From positions 1 to 22,129 of the forward strand of contig SFPC01000021.1 in assembly GCA_004552195.1 (NCBI GenBank): 22,129 nucleotides of DNA, read 5' to 3'. Made by a program: the position numbers and the translations under genes. Below are positions 1 through 7,415 of the stretch, piece after piece. The notes under the pieces were generated by a model. That model made no database searches, had not been told where the DNA came from, and saw nothing but the letters and a program-made list of their open reading frames with translations. Every line of letters starts with the position of its first letter. The first letter of the stretch is position 1. The stretch is from Bacteroidales bacterium (lineage in GTDB: Bacteria > Bacteroidota > Bacteroidia > Bacteroidales > Bacteroidaceae).

Positions 1-332
1 CGATTGCCAAGATAGCGTTCCAGCTGTGCCTTTTTCATGTGCTTGCCCAAGCTCATGTCAAATCTCAGTACAGGGTACTCCGTCCACTCCTTCTCCACAC
101 CCTCTATGAAGAGTCCCTTGAACAAATCCTTCCTTCCTTCAAAATATGCTTGGAGAGTAGATACGAGCAGCGACTTGCCGAACCGACGTGGTCGGCTCAG
201 AAAGATGTACTTGCTGAGATGTATCATGTTCCAGATATACTCAGTCTTGTCTATATAGAGGCAATCCAAATCTATTACCTCCGAGAAAGTCTGTATGCCA
301 ACCGGCAGTCGCTTCAGTTGTTTCGGTCCCAT
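1..332 (-). CDS. AAA-ATPase-like / PD-(D/E)XK family protein, N-terminal part (runs off left edge)
   Basis: Reading the minus strand from the ATG at 332-330 gives 110 open codons to the window edge. An in-frame TAA lies two codons upstream of the ATG, which fixes this start. The peptide begins MGPKQLKRLPVGIQTF, continues with LDCLYIDKTEYIW, and has SRPRRFGKSLLVSTL at about residues 46-60. This is the hallmark N-terminus of the AAA-ATPase_like domain (a degenerate Walker A, RRFGKS), which in Bacteroidales normally carries a C-terminal PD-(D/E)XK nuclease-like domain. Family knowledge: these proteins are about 500-600 aa, occur in many copies per genome and have no firmly established function, though a nuclease or defence/mobile role is often suggested. 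The nuclease half is outside the window, so intactness cannot be judged. The plus-strand ORF over the same bases is a shadow. Confidence 0.85.
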   Translation of the reverse strand, partial: MGPKQLKRLPVGIQTFSEVIDLDCLYIDKTEYIWNMIHLSKYIFLSRPRRFGKSLLVSTLQAYFEGRKDLFKGLFIEGVEKEWTEYPVLRFDMSLGKHMKKAQLERYLGN

Positions 333-387
333 AGGTTAGTGATGCTTGAATTAGAAGTACGGCATCGGTCGATGATGATACTTGTCG

Positions 388-418
388 CAAAGGTCGTTAC
401 AATTTCGCTCGTACGCAA
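388..418 (-). promoter_or_regulatory. Candidate Bacteroidetes promoter for the AAA-ATPase-like gene
   Basis: On the minus strand a TTG (418-416) is followed after 20 bp by GACCTTTG (395-388), matching TAnnTTTG at six of the eight positions counting the two free ones, with only the first T changed. It lies 55 bp upstream of the ATG at 332. The match is imperfect, so this is a tentative call. Confidence 0.35.
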
Positions 419-522
419 GTATTCGTTGTCGGAAACTGCATTTTTCTTCCTTATGGCTTATCTGTTTGGATGCGCCATGCAGAATGACATAAGCAGAAAA
501 AATGAAAATCCTTAGGCTATTC

Positions 523-782
523 ATTTAAGTTTCGGAAGTTCCTAACTTTCCATTTTCCATTGGTATAATTCATAGATATGTGCAAGCTTGTCAGCTTCAT
601 TAACCAAGGCGTATAGCACTTCTTATCTCTGAAAGGAATCCTATAGCTTTGTGCATTGGCATTGGCATAATGAGGCTTTTGTTTTGCACATTAAAGGTAC
701 TCATTTTCTTGCAATGTAGGCAAGAAACCAATGCCTTTTTTACCTATAAGTTCACTCGTTTATTAACTGCCGAAACTTAAAT
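523..782. repeat. ~260-bp element bounded by 18-bp inverted repeats (MITE-like candidate)
   Basis: The 18 bases at 523-540 (ATTTAAGTTTCGGAAGTT) reappear inverted at 765-782 with one mismatch. The interior has no intact ORF. The size, the terminal inverted repeats and the absence of coding capacity suggest a non-autonomous mobile element, but no target-site duplication is visible at the edges. The right repeat overlaps the first bases of the AT-rich palindrome at 780-869. The alternative is a large stem-loop or recombination relic. Confidence 0.45.
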
Positions 783-869
783 AATGAATAATGTATATTG
801 AAAGCTACGACCGATGTTACGCTGAAATCATACCCGTAGGTAATTATACATTGTACATTATTCATTATT
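780..869. repeat. AT-rich palindromic intergenic repeat, copy 1
   Basis: Perfect 16-bp inverted arms, AATAATGAATAATGTA at 780-795 and its complement at 854-869, enclose a 58-bp loop that contains GCTACGACC. The arms share the TAATGAATAAT core with the repeats at 18771 and 20519, and the loop resembles the GGTCTACGACC loop of the 20519 copy. It sits in the non-coding gap before the flippase gene. Confidence 0.7.
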
Positions 870-1017
870 CTCACGATAACTTAAAACTAATGGGTATCCT
901 CATTTTGTTTTCAACAGGTTTCCCATTTTGGTAGGCGGCAGTGAATCGGGAAAGTGAGTCTGCCATAATTTGTTCATCCTATTCAAGGCGAGCGGCCGCA
1001 ATATGACAGCTTGTCGC

Positions 1018-1047
1018 TTGCTGACTTTCAGAAATGTCGTACTTTTG
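1018..1047 (+). promoter_or_regulatory. Bacteroidetes-type promoter of the flippase-peptidase unit
   Basis: TTG at 1018-1020, a 19-bp spacer and TACTTTTG at 1040-1047 match the Bacteroidetes -33/-7 consensus exactly. Transcription would start near 1054, downstream of the longest-ORF start at 970, so translation must begin further down, at ATG 1114. Confidence 0.8.
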
Positions 1048-1113
1048 CACCGATGGTTTCGGTCGGGCTTCCTTCACAAAGCTTCAGAAACCCGGACTTT
1101 TTTTATTGATGTC

Positions 1114-2574
1114 ATGGCTGAAAAAACTCTCAAGGAAAAAACTGCCAATGGCTTGCTCTGGGGCGGTATCAGCAATGGAGCACAGCAACTGCTGAACCTC
1201 GTGTTCGGCATCTTTCTGGCTCGACTGCTCTCTCCGGCCGATTACGGCTTGGTGGGAATGCTCACCATCTTCACCCTCATCGCCTCGGCGTTGCAGGAGA
1301 GCGGGCTTATCAGTGGACTAAACCGGAAGAAAGAAGCCACGGTAGCCGATTATAATGCAGTGTTCTGGTTCAACGTACTGTGCAGTGTGACGGTCTATGC
1401 CGTGCTTTTTGCCTGTGCTCCACTCATTGCGGCCTGGTTTCGTCAGCCGGTGCTGGTGCCATTGGCCCGATTGTCATTTTTAAGCTTTGTTATTTCCTCC
1501 CTCAATACCGCTCCCCGTGCCTGGTTGTTCCGCAACATGCGGGTTCGGGAAACGGCTTTGCTCTCCATGACTGCCTTGATTGTTTCGGGCATTACGGGCG
1601 TAATGTTGGCGTGGAACGGCTTTGCCTACTGGGGCATCGTGGTGCAGAACCTCACGTTTTGCAGTATGCTGACCGTGGGCAGCTGGTGGTTTGCCGGATG
1701 GCATCCTTCGTGGCGCATAGACCTCCGTCCGTTGCGCGGTATGCTGGGCTTCAGTTCGCGGCTGTTGGCCACCAACATCTTCACCCATCTCAACAACAAC
1801 CTTTTCAGTCTGGCCTTCGGACGGCTTTACGGCGAGGTGACCGTTGGCTATTACAACCAGGCCAACAAGTGGACGGGTATGGGACACACGATGCTTTCCG
1901 GCATGGTGTGGAGCGTGACGCAGCCGCTTTTTGCCCGCATGGACGACGAGGCGGGTGAGCGCAAGCGGCGGGTGTTTCGCAAGATGCTCCGTCTGACCGC
2001 TTTCCTGTCGTGTCCCGCACTCTTCGGGCTGGCTTTGGTGGCAGCAGAGTTCATCACCATCACCATCACTGACAAGTGGTTGCCCTGCGCGCGGCTGATG
2101 CAGCTGCTGTGTGTGGGCGGTGCTTTTCTGCCTATAGCCTCCCTTTACTCCAATTTTGTGGTTAGTCAGGGCAAGAGCCGGCTCTATATGTGGAACACCA
2201 TCGTGCTGTGTCTGGCACAGTTGTTGCTTTTGGTCATATTGCATCCCTGGGGCGTGCAAGTCATGGTGGCGGCTTATGTAGGGGTCAACACCCTTTGGCT
2301 TTTCGTGTGGCATTGGTTTGTGGGCCGCATGATAGGGTTGCCTGTTCGCGATGCCCTGCGCGATGTGGTGCCTTTCGCCGTGATAGCCGCTGTGAGCATG
2401 CTGGCCGCCTGGCTGTGTGCGCTGCCTTTCAGGGAAATGCCACTCCTTTCGTTGGCGGTCAAGGTGGCCGTGGCGGCAGGCGTCTATTACGCGCTGCTTC
2501 GCCTTCTGGGCGCGCAAATTCTCGAGGAATGTATGGAATTTCTCAAAAGCAAAGTGAGAAGAAAATCCTATTAA
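1114..2574 (+). CDS. Polysaccharide/lipopolysaccharide flippase (Wzx/PST-like, MOP superfamily)
   Basis: The product is a 486-residue multi-spanning membrane protein that would flip lipid-linked oligosaccharide repeat units across the inner membrane. It opens MAEKTLKEKTANGLLWGG and continues through SNGAQQLLNLVFGIFLARLL to SPADYGLVGML at about residues 41-51, the characteristic N-terminus of Bacteroidetes polysaccharide transporters. About 12-14 hydrophobic segments run through the rest, and the length is normal for the family. The start at 1114 is preferred over the in-frame ATG at 970 because the promoter's -7 box (1040-1047) lies inside the longer ORF and the first 48 residues look non-coding. 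The zinc peptidase gene follows after 19 bp, so the two are probably co-transcribed. No glycosyltransferase cluster is adjacent, so this is an orphan flippase and its substrate is unknown. Confidence 0.88.
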   Translation: MAEKTLKEKTANGLLWGGISNGAQQLLNLVFGIFLARLLSPADYGLVGMLTIFTLIASALQESGLISGLNRKKEATVADYNAVFWFNVLCSVTVYAVLFACAPLIAAWFRQPVLVPLARLSFLSFVISSLNTAPRAWLFRNMRVRETALLSMTALIVSGITGVMLAWNGFAYWGIVVQNLTFCSMLTVGSWWFAGWHPSWRIDLRPLRGMLGFSSRLLATNIFTHLNNNLFSLAFGRLYGEVTVGYYNQANKWTGMGHTMLSGMVWSVTQPLFARMDDEAGERKRRVFRKMLRLTAFLSCPALFGLALVAAEFITITITDKWLPCARLMQLLCVGGAFLPIASLYSNFVVSQGKSRLYMWNTIVLCLAQLLLLVILHPWGVQVMVAAYVGVNTLWLFVWHWFVGRMIGLPVRDALRDVVPFAVIAAVSMLAAWLCALPFREMPLLSLAVKVAVAAGVYYALLRLLGAQILEECMEFLKSKVRRKSY

Positions 2575-2593
2575 CTACATAAATAGCAAATCC

Positions 2594-3274
2594 ATGTATC
2601 TGTTTTTATTTATCGGCATTGCCATTATTAGTTTTTTGGTGCAGGCCAATTTGCAGTCAAAGTTCAAGAAGTACTCCCGGGTGCCCTTGGCCTCCCGACT
2701 CACGGGTCGCGAGGTGGCGGAAAAAATGTTGCGCGACAACGGGATATACAATGTCAGCGTAACCTGTGTGCCGGGAAATTTGACCGACCACTTCAACCCC
2801 ACCAACGGCACGGTGAATTTGTCGGAAGGAGTGTACAACAGCAACTCCGTTGCCGCCGCCGCTGTGGCAGCCCACGAGTGCGGTCATGCCGTGCAGCACG
2901 CTTATGGCTACGCACCGCTGCGTATGCGTTCCGCACTGGTGCCCGTGGTATCGTTTGCTTCCACATGGGTGCAGTGGGTGCTGCTGGCCGGCATCCTCTT
3001 GGTGGAGTCCTTTCCCGGCATCCTGCTGTTGGGCATTGCGTTGTTTGCCATAACCACGCTGTTCAGTTTCATCACCTTGCCGGTGGAGATTGACGCTTCG
3101 CGCCGTGCCACGGCTTGGCTCCAGCGGGCCGGCCTGACTTCGGCCTATGACCACCCCATGGCCGTAGCCGCGCTCCGTTCCGCCGCTTATACCTACGTGG
3201 TGGCCGCCCTCGGTTCTTTGGCCACGCTGGTTTACTATGTCATGATATTCTTAGGCCGTTCGGGCGACGATTGA
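2594..3274 (+). CDS. Membrane zinc metallopeptidase, YugP family
   Basis: The 226-aa product matches the neutral zinc metallopeptidase family of B. subtilis YugP type (Zn_peptidase_2). An N-terminal membrane segment (about residues 1-18) is followed by a soluble part with a DHFNPTNGTVNLSEGVY stretch and the zinc motif AAHECGHAVQHAYGY, in which H94, E95 and H98 form HExxH. After it come hydrophobic segments at about 110-155, the family signature LPVEIDASRRATAWL (about 158-172, whose acidic residue is the likely third metal ligand), and a last membrane segment at about 198-220. Length is normal. It starts 19 bp after the flippase stop with no clear promoter between, so it is probably read from the promoter at 1018. 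The substrate of the family is not established. Confidence 0.9.
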   Translation: MYLFLFIGIAIISFLVQANLQSKFKKYSRVPLASRLTGREVAEKMLRDNGIYNVSVTCVPGNLTDHFNPTNGTVNLSEGVYNSNSVAAAAVAAHECGHAVQHAYGYAPLRMRSALVPVVSFASTWVQWVLLAGILLVESFPGILLLGIALFAITTLFSFITLPVEIDASRRATAWLQRAGLTSAYDHPMAVAALRSAAYTYVVAALGSLATLVYYVMIFLGRSGDD

Positions 3275-3317
3275 CCTTTTTCCGGCATATAGTCGCTTCG
3301 TTCAGAGCCAAGGTGAG

Positions 3318-3380
3318 TGCAAGGCGAGCGCTGATGGAAAGAAAAAAACGCCTTTTCCTTTCCGTTGCGCTCGCCTTGCA
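3318..3380. repeat. Long palindrome overlapping the upstream part of the GH20 promoter
   Basis: TGCAAGGCGAGCGC at 3318-3331 is repeated in perfect inversion at 3367-3380. The sequence between is itself roughly self-complementary (GGAAAG...CTTTCC around an A-rich run), so almost all 63 bp could fold. The right arm ends two bases before the -7 box at 3382 and covers the -33 area. It may act as an operator or as the transcript end of the peptidase gene. No T-run follows, so a simple intrinsic terminator on the plus strand is unlikely. Confidence 0.6.
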
Positions 3381-3381
3381 T

Positions 3382-3389
3382 TATATTTG
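3382..3389 (+). promoter_or_regulatory. -7 box of the GH20 gene promoter
   Basis: TATATTTG at 3382-3389 fits TAnnTTTG. No good TTG is found at 19-20 bp upstream, only TTC. Transcription near 3396 gives a leader of about 70 nt to the ATG at 3468 and excludes the upstream in-frame ATG at 3387. Confidence 0.6.
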
Positions 3390-3467
3390 CACGGCATAAT
3401 AGGGTGTGCCGCGTTTCAAACGCCCCCCATCGCAATGACCTTAATATACACTAAATACACTAATACA

Positions 3468-6400
3468 ATGAATAACATGATGAAGTACAGGTTACTGAGT
3501 TTTTGGTTATGCTTAGTTATTGGATTAGGCATGGCTTCCGCTCAAACATTTGTCAACTTGACTCCCAAACCCAAACAGATGACAGTGGGGGAAGGTTCTT
3601 TGAACCTGCCCGAACGTTTTGTGGTCAGTTGCACAGGATTGGATGAGGCTGAGCGGAAAGAGGTGGACAGATTTGTCGCTGATTATAACGTAGCAACCGG
3701 TTCCACCGTTACGGTGGCCGAGGACGACGACGCGGCGTTGATGCAGGTAAGTCTGTTGACCACCACTTCGACCCGTAAGGACGGAGCTTACAACGTGAAA
3801 GTAACGCAGGACCAAGTTTCTGTCAAAGGCAAGGGAGCGCTCGGCTTGTTCTATGCTTTCCAAACCATCAAGAAAATGCTGCCGCCCCATGTGATGGCCG
3901 GTGTGTCCGACCCCAACGTGACGGCTTACAGTCTGCCGGTGGTGAACATCGTGGACGACCCGCGCTTTGAATACCGTGGCTTCATGCTCGACGTTTCGCG
4001 CCACTTCTTCAGCGTGGAGGAGGTGAAACGCATGCTCGACGTGATGGCCTATTACAAGATGAACCGTTTCCACTGGCACCTCAGTGACGACCAGGGTTGG
4101 CGCGTGGAAATTAAGAAATATCCTCGCCTGACTTCTGTGGGAAGTATCGCGCCCAATTCGCGGTTCACCGATTTGTACACCTGTACGCAATATTGGATAA
4201 ACAAGCCCTACGGTCCCTACTTCTACACCCAGGAAGAAATACGTGAAGTGGTGGACTATGCTAAAGCACTTCACATTGAGATTGTGCCTGAAATCGACAT
4301 GCCCGGCCACTTCGTGGCAGCCATGGCCTCCTATCCCGAATACAGCTGCTATCCTAACGGCAACCACGTGATATGGTCGGACGGCGGCATTTCGAGCGAC
4401 ATCCTCAACGTAGCTAACCCGCAAGCCGTGCAGTTTGCCAAGGACATTCTGGAGGAACTGATAGAGCTTTTCCCCTATGAAACCATCCACATCGGCGGCG
4501 ACGAATGTCCCACCACGGCATGGGAGAACAATGCCGAATGCCAGGCGCGTTACCGGGAGTTGGGCCTTACCAATTACCGTCAGTTGCAAAGCCATTTCAT
4601 CAAAGAGATGGCCGACTTCGTGCAGTCGAAAGGGCGCAAGTTGGCCGTGTGGAATGAGGCTATCACGGCAGGCAACGCCGACACGGAAACTGTGAAATCG
4701 ACCGACGCTCTGGTCTACTGTTGGACCGGACCCGAAGCCGCTGCCAAAAAGGCGGCCGAGCTGGGGCTGAAAAACATCTATACGCCTTGGGGCCCCTACT
4801 ACATCAACCGCAAACAGGGCAACACCGCACAGGATCCTCCCGGTGCCGGCGACGGCTCCGACGATGTGCGCAAAACGTACAATCAGGCCATTCCTTCCGA
4901 AACGGACTATGGCGTGCAGGGTACTTTCTGGACCGAGCACGTGAGCGACCGCGACTACATGGAATGGCTCGCGCTGCCCCGTCTCATTGCCATTGCCGAA
5001 GCAGGCTGGACACCGCAGGCCAATCGCAACTTCGAGGATTTCCGGCAGCGTATGTCGGCAGACACCCTGTTACTCAACTATGGCAACTATAAATATTGCA
5101 AATACCATATGCTCGGCGTGGAAGAAGGGGGCAGCGACAAGGTGATGCCCCATGTGAATACGGCCGAAAAGCAGTACTTCTACCGCCTCATATCCGGCGG
5201 AACGGATGCTACACGTAAGGACCGCTGCATCGAACTGCTGGCCGAAGGCTCACCGCTGCTCACCACCTATGCCGACAAGAACGCTGCCGCAGGACGGCTC
5301 TGGACCAATGCCCAGGCAGCCGAAGCTGACGGTAACTATGACTACCAGTGGTGGAGTCTGGAGCAGGACCCCGCCCATCCCGGCAAGTACGCCTTGGTGT
5401 GCAAGGCCGTTCCCGAAGGCTCGGTCAATCCCGTTCCTACCGCCAACAATACTTCCGGACGTTGGGAATATGACCCGGTGGCCAAGCATTACAACTTCGA
5501 GCTGGGAACCGGCGCTTACGGACAGGTGGGCGGCAACTACTATTACTCTATCGCCAGCGACCAAGTGGCAGGCCAGTACTTCAACTCTTCCATGACCGGC
5601 CAAGGGCTCGCCGTCAACGTGTACAGTGCGCCCAACGACGGCGGTGGCGGACAATGGCAGTTTGCCCCAATGGAAAACTACGATGCCGGTGGCGATACGC
5701 CCATCAACTTTGAACCACTGGTGGAAAATGCCACCTACGTGTTCAGTAACAGCGTGGAAGGTTACGGCCATACAGCCTTGACCGACAACAACAATGGCAC
5801 AAGTCTCACACACAGCACCGATGCCTTCGCTGCCAATGCCTGGGTGGTGACATCTTCCACCGTTAACGAAGCCACAGGCACCCAGACCTTGCAGTTGCAA
5901 AATGTCGGCACGGGACGTTACATCAGCACCACGACAGCTTATGTAGAGCGCGAAGGTTTCCCCGTCACCGTGGCTGATGCCGCCGCCGATGTGCTCCTGA
6001 GCTACCAGCCCGAAACGGATGACTATCGCCTGCAGGTGAATGCGCACAGCCTCTTCCCCCTGCCCAGCGGCAAGGTGAATTCCGGCTCTACCATCAACGG
6101 TGCCACGTATGACGCTCCCCGTCTGCAAGGTGCCTGCTGGCAGCCCCGGCGCGTGCAGGTAGTGACGTTCCGTTGCGTAGACGATAGGGGAGCAGATTTA
6201 GGCACCTTCCAACGCAGCGTAGACTATGCCTTGGAAGCCCCGACCGCAGATTTGTGCCCCGTGTTCAAGAATACTGAGGTGGAGAATATTGAAAAGACAG
6301 CCGATGGAGAGTACACCGTTACTTACAAACGCATTGCCTATGCCGTACGTTTGCGCGTGGTGGACCAGCGCGGTGCCATTGTCGACGAAACGGAGGAAAC

Positions 6401-7331
6401 TGTTCCCGTAGGCCAAAGTCTGACGGTACAGGCTCCCGATGTGAAGTATTACCAATATGAAAGTGCAGAGGTGGCCGACGGTACGGTGATTACGCCCACA
6501 GCCGACCGTGTCATCGAATTTGTTTATACTTCCGACGCTTATGCCGGCGTACGTCAGGCGGCGGAGTTGGTAACGGCCAACCTGAAGGCCGGCAACAGCT
6601 ACCTCTTCTATGACAACTCCGATGCCAATGGCGGAGCACGCAGGGGTTACCGCAAAATCGTGGACGACACGAAGGTCATCAACCGCGCCCTGGCGGCCGA
6701 AGGGCTTGACCCCTCCGCCACATGGACGCTCGAAGCCTCTGGCTCCAACTTCAAAGTGAAGAATGAATACTACGGCCTCTATGTACCCGCCCTGCAACGC
6801 TCCACGGCAGCCGTCGCTTCGGCCACAGCAGGTGTGTTCACCTTCTCACCCAACGCCGATGGCAATTCGTGGAACATCAAATGCTCCAACGGCCAGTATT
6901 GGGACGGCACGGAGAACGGTAACCTCGTGGGATGGGACGGTGGTACCGGACACCCTATCCAGATTTACCGCTACTATGTGCAGCCTTACTTCAAGGTTAC
7001 CGTCCGTTGCGTCGACGAAGAAGGCAATGAGCTGGGCCGCGAAGAAGCCTTGTTCAAGGCCGGAGAAAGCCACAGCTTGGTGTTCCCCACCTTTGAAAGC
7101 TACAATTTGAAGGAAGTGACGGGAAACGAGAACTATCAAGGCGTTGTGGAAGGACACGTGAACGTCGTAGCCACTTATGCTCCTGAGGAAACGGGCATCG
7201 GCCAAATTGCCGGCAATGAGCAGAAAAAATCCGGCGTGCAGGGCATCTTCGACCTGCAAGGACGCAAGCTCCAACGTGTGCCGCAGCCTGGCCTTTACAT
7301 CATCAATGGCAACAAGGTGCTGGTGAAATGA
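3468..7331 (+). CDS. Secreted multidomain beta-N-acetylhexosaminidase, GH20
   Basis: The 1287-aa product should remove terminal beta-linked GlcNAc/GalNAc outside the cytoplasm. A signal peptide (about 1-24, cut after GMASA) is followed by a GH20b N-domain (about 30-155) and the catalytic barrel (about 164-520) with YRGFMLDVSRHFF, FHWHLSDDQGWR (H202, H204) and HIGGDECPTTAW, where D345-E346 are the Asp-Glu pair that orients the acetamido group and acts as acid. Carbohydrate-binding-like or ricin-like modules follow (about 570-890 and 1030-1170). Three MucBP-like beta-grasp repeats lie at about 895-955, 955-1025 and 1173-1240, marked by RCVDDRGADLG, RVVDQRGAIVD and RCVDEEGNELG. The last ~40 residues (GIFDLQGRKL...GLYIINGNKVLVK) look like the C-terminal sorting-type motif of Bacteroidales secreted proteins. 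The start at 3468 is chosen for the signal peptide and promoter position. M31 or M32 of the longest ORF (3477, 3480) are alternatives. Confidence 0.93.
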   Translation: MNNMMKYRLLSFWLCLVIGLGMASAQTFVNLTPKPKQMTVGEGSLNLPERFVVSCTGLDEAERKEVDRFVADYNVATGSTVTVAEDDDAALMQVSLLTTTSTRKDGAYNVKVTQDQVSVKGKGALGLFYAFQTIKKMLPPHVMAGVSDPNVTAYSLPVVNIVDDPRFEYRGFMLDVSRHFFSVEEVKRMLDVMAYYKMNRFHWHLSDDQGWRVEIKKYPRLTSVGSIAPNSRFTDLYTCTQYWINKPYGPYFYTQEEIREVVDYAKALHIEIVPEIDMPGHFVAAMASYPEYSCYPNGNHVIWSDGGISSDILNVANPQAVQFAKDILEELIELFPYETIHIGGDECPTTAWENNAECQARYRELGLTNYRQLQSHFIKEMADFVQSKGRKLAVWNEAITAGNADTETVKSTDALVYCWTGPEAAAKKAAELGLKNIYTPWGPYYINRKQGNTAQDPPGAGDGSDDVRKTYNQAIPSETDYGVQGTFWTEHVSDRDYMEWLALPRLIAIAEAGWTPQANRNFEDFRQRMSADTLLLNYGNYKYCKYHMLGVEEGGSDKVMPHVNTAEKQYFYRLISGGTDATRKDRCIELLAEGSPLLTTYADKNAAAGRLWTNAQAAEADGNYDYQWWSLEQDPAHPGKYALVCKAVPEGSVNPVPTANNTSGRWEYDPVAKHYNFELGTGAYGQVGGNYYYSIASDQVAGQYFNSSMTGQGLAVNVYSAPNDGGGGQWQFAPMENYDAGGDTPINFEPLVENATYVFSNSVEGYGHTALTDNNNGTSLTHSTDAFAANAWVVTSSTVNEATGTQTLQLQNVGTGRYISTTTAYVEREGFPVTVADAAADVLLSYQPETDDYRLQVNAHSLFPLPSGKVNSGSTINGATYDAPRLQGACWQPRRVQVVTFRCVDDRGADLGTFQRSVDYALEAPTADLCPVFKNTEVENIEKTADGEYTVTYKRIAYAVRLRVVDQRGAIVDETEETVPVGQSLTVQAPDVKYYQYESAEVADGTVITPTADRVIEFVYTSDAYAGVRQAAELVTANLKAGNSYLFYDNSDANGGARRGYRKIVDDTKVINRALAAEGLDPSATWTLEASGSNFKVKNEYYGLYVPALQRSTAAVASATAGVFTFSPNADGNSWNIKCSNGQYWDGTENGNLVGWDGGTGHPIQIYRYYVQPYFKVTVRCVDEEGNELGREEALFKAGESHSLVFPTFESYNLKEVTGNENYQGVVEGHVNVVATYAPEETGIGQIAGNEQKKSGVQGIFDLQGRKLQRVPQPGLYIINGNKVLVK

Positions 7332-7345
7332 CTTCCCCGACACGG

Positions 7346-7376
7346 TTGACATGGCAGCAGGCCTAATTATACCTTG
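7346..7376 (+). promoter_or_regulatory. Candidate promoter of the GH31 gene
   Basis: TTG at 7346-7348 is followed after 19 bp by TATACCTTG (7368-7376), an imperfect TAnnTTTG. It starts 15 bp after the GH20 stop codon and leaves a leader of roughly 35 nt to the ATG at 7416. The GH31 gene could be transcribed both from here and by read-through from GH20, as no terminator separates the two. Confidence 0.45.
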
Positions 7377-7415
7377 CAAATTTTACATTATAAATCATAT
7401 CACTTCCTAACCGCT

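Larger units (their letters stand above)
333..1113. other. Non-coding region between the ATPase-like gene and the flippase
   Basis: No gene is supported here. The stretch holds the candidate promoter of the leftward gene, a ~260-bp element bounded by inverted repeats (523-782), an AT-rich palindrome (780-869) and the promoter of the flippase (1018-1047). Within 540-780 the minus strand has short open stretches in several frames, all interrupted by stops. They could be remnants of a small gene, but I recognise nothing. Confidence 0.7.

Noticed and set aside
39..515. 158-codon plus-strand open frame
   Set aside because: It lies antisense to the recognisable AAA-ATPase-like N-terminus over 1-332 and shows no family motif.
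970..1113. Longer start for the flippase
   Set aside because: The perfect promoter -7 box at 1040-1047 lies inside this extension, and the extra 48 residues are unlike the family.
1480..2517. 345-codon minus-strand open frame
   Set aside because: His/Gln/Arg-rich shadow of the flippase gene without any motif.
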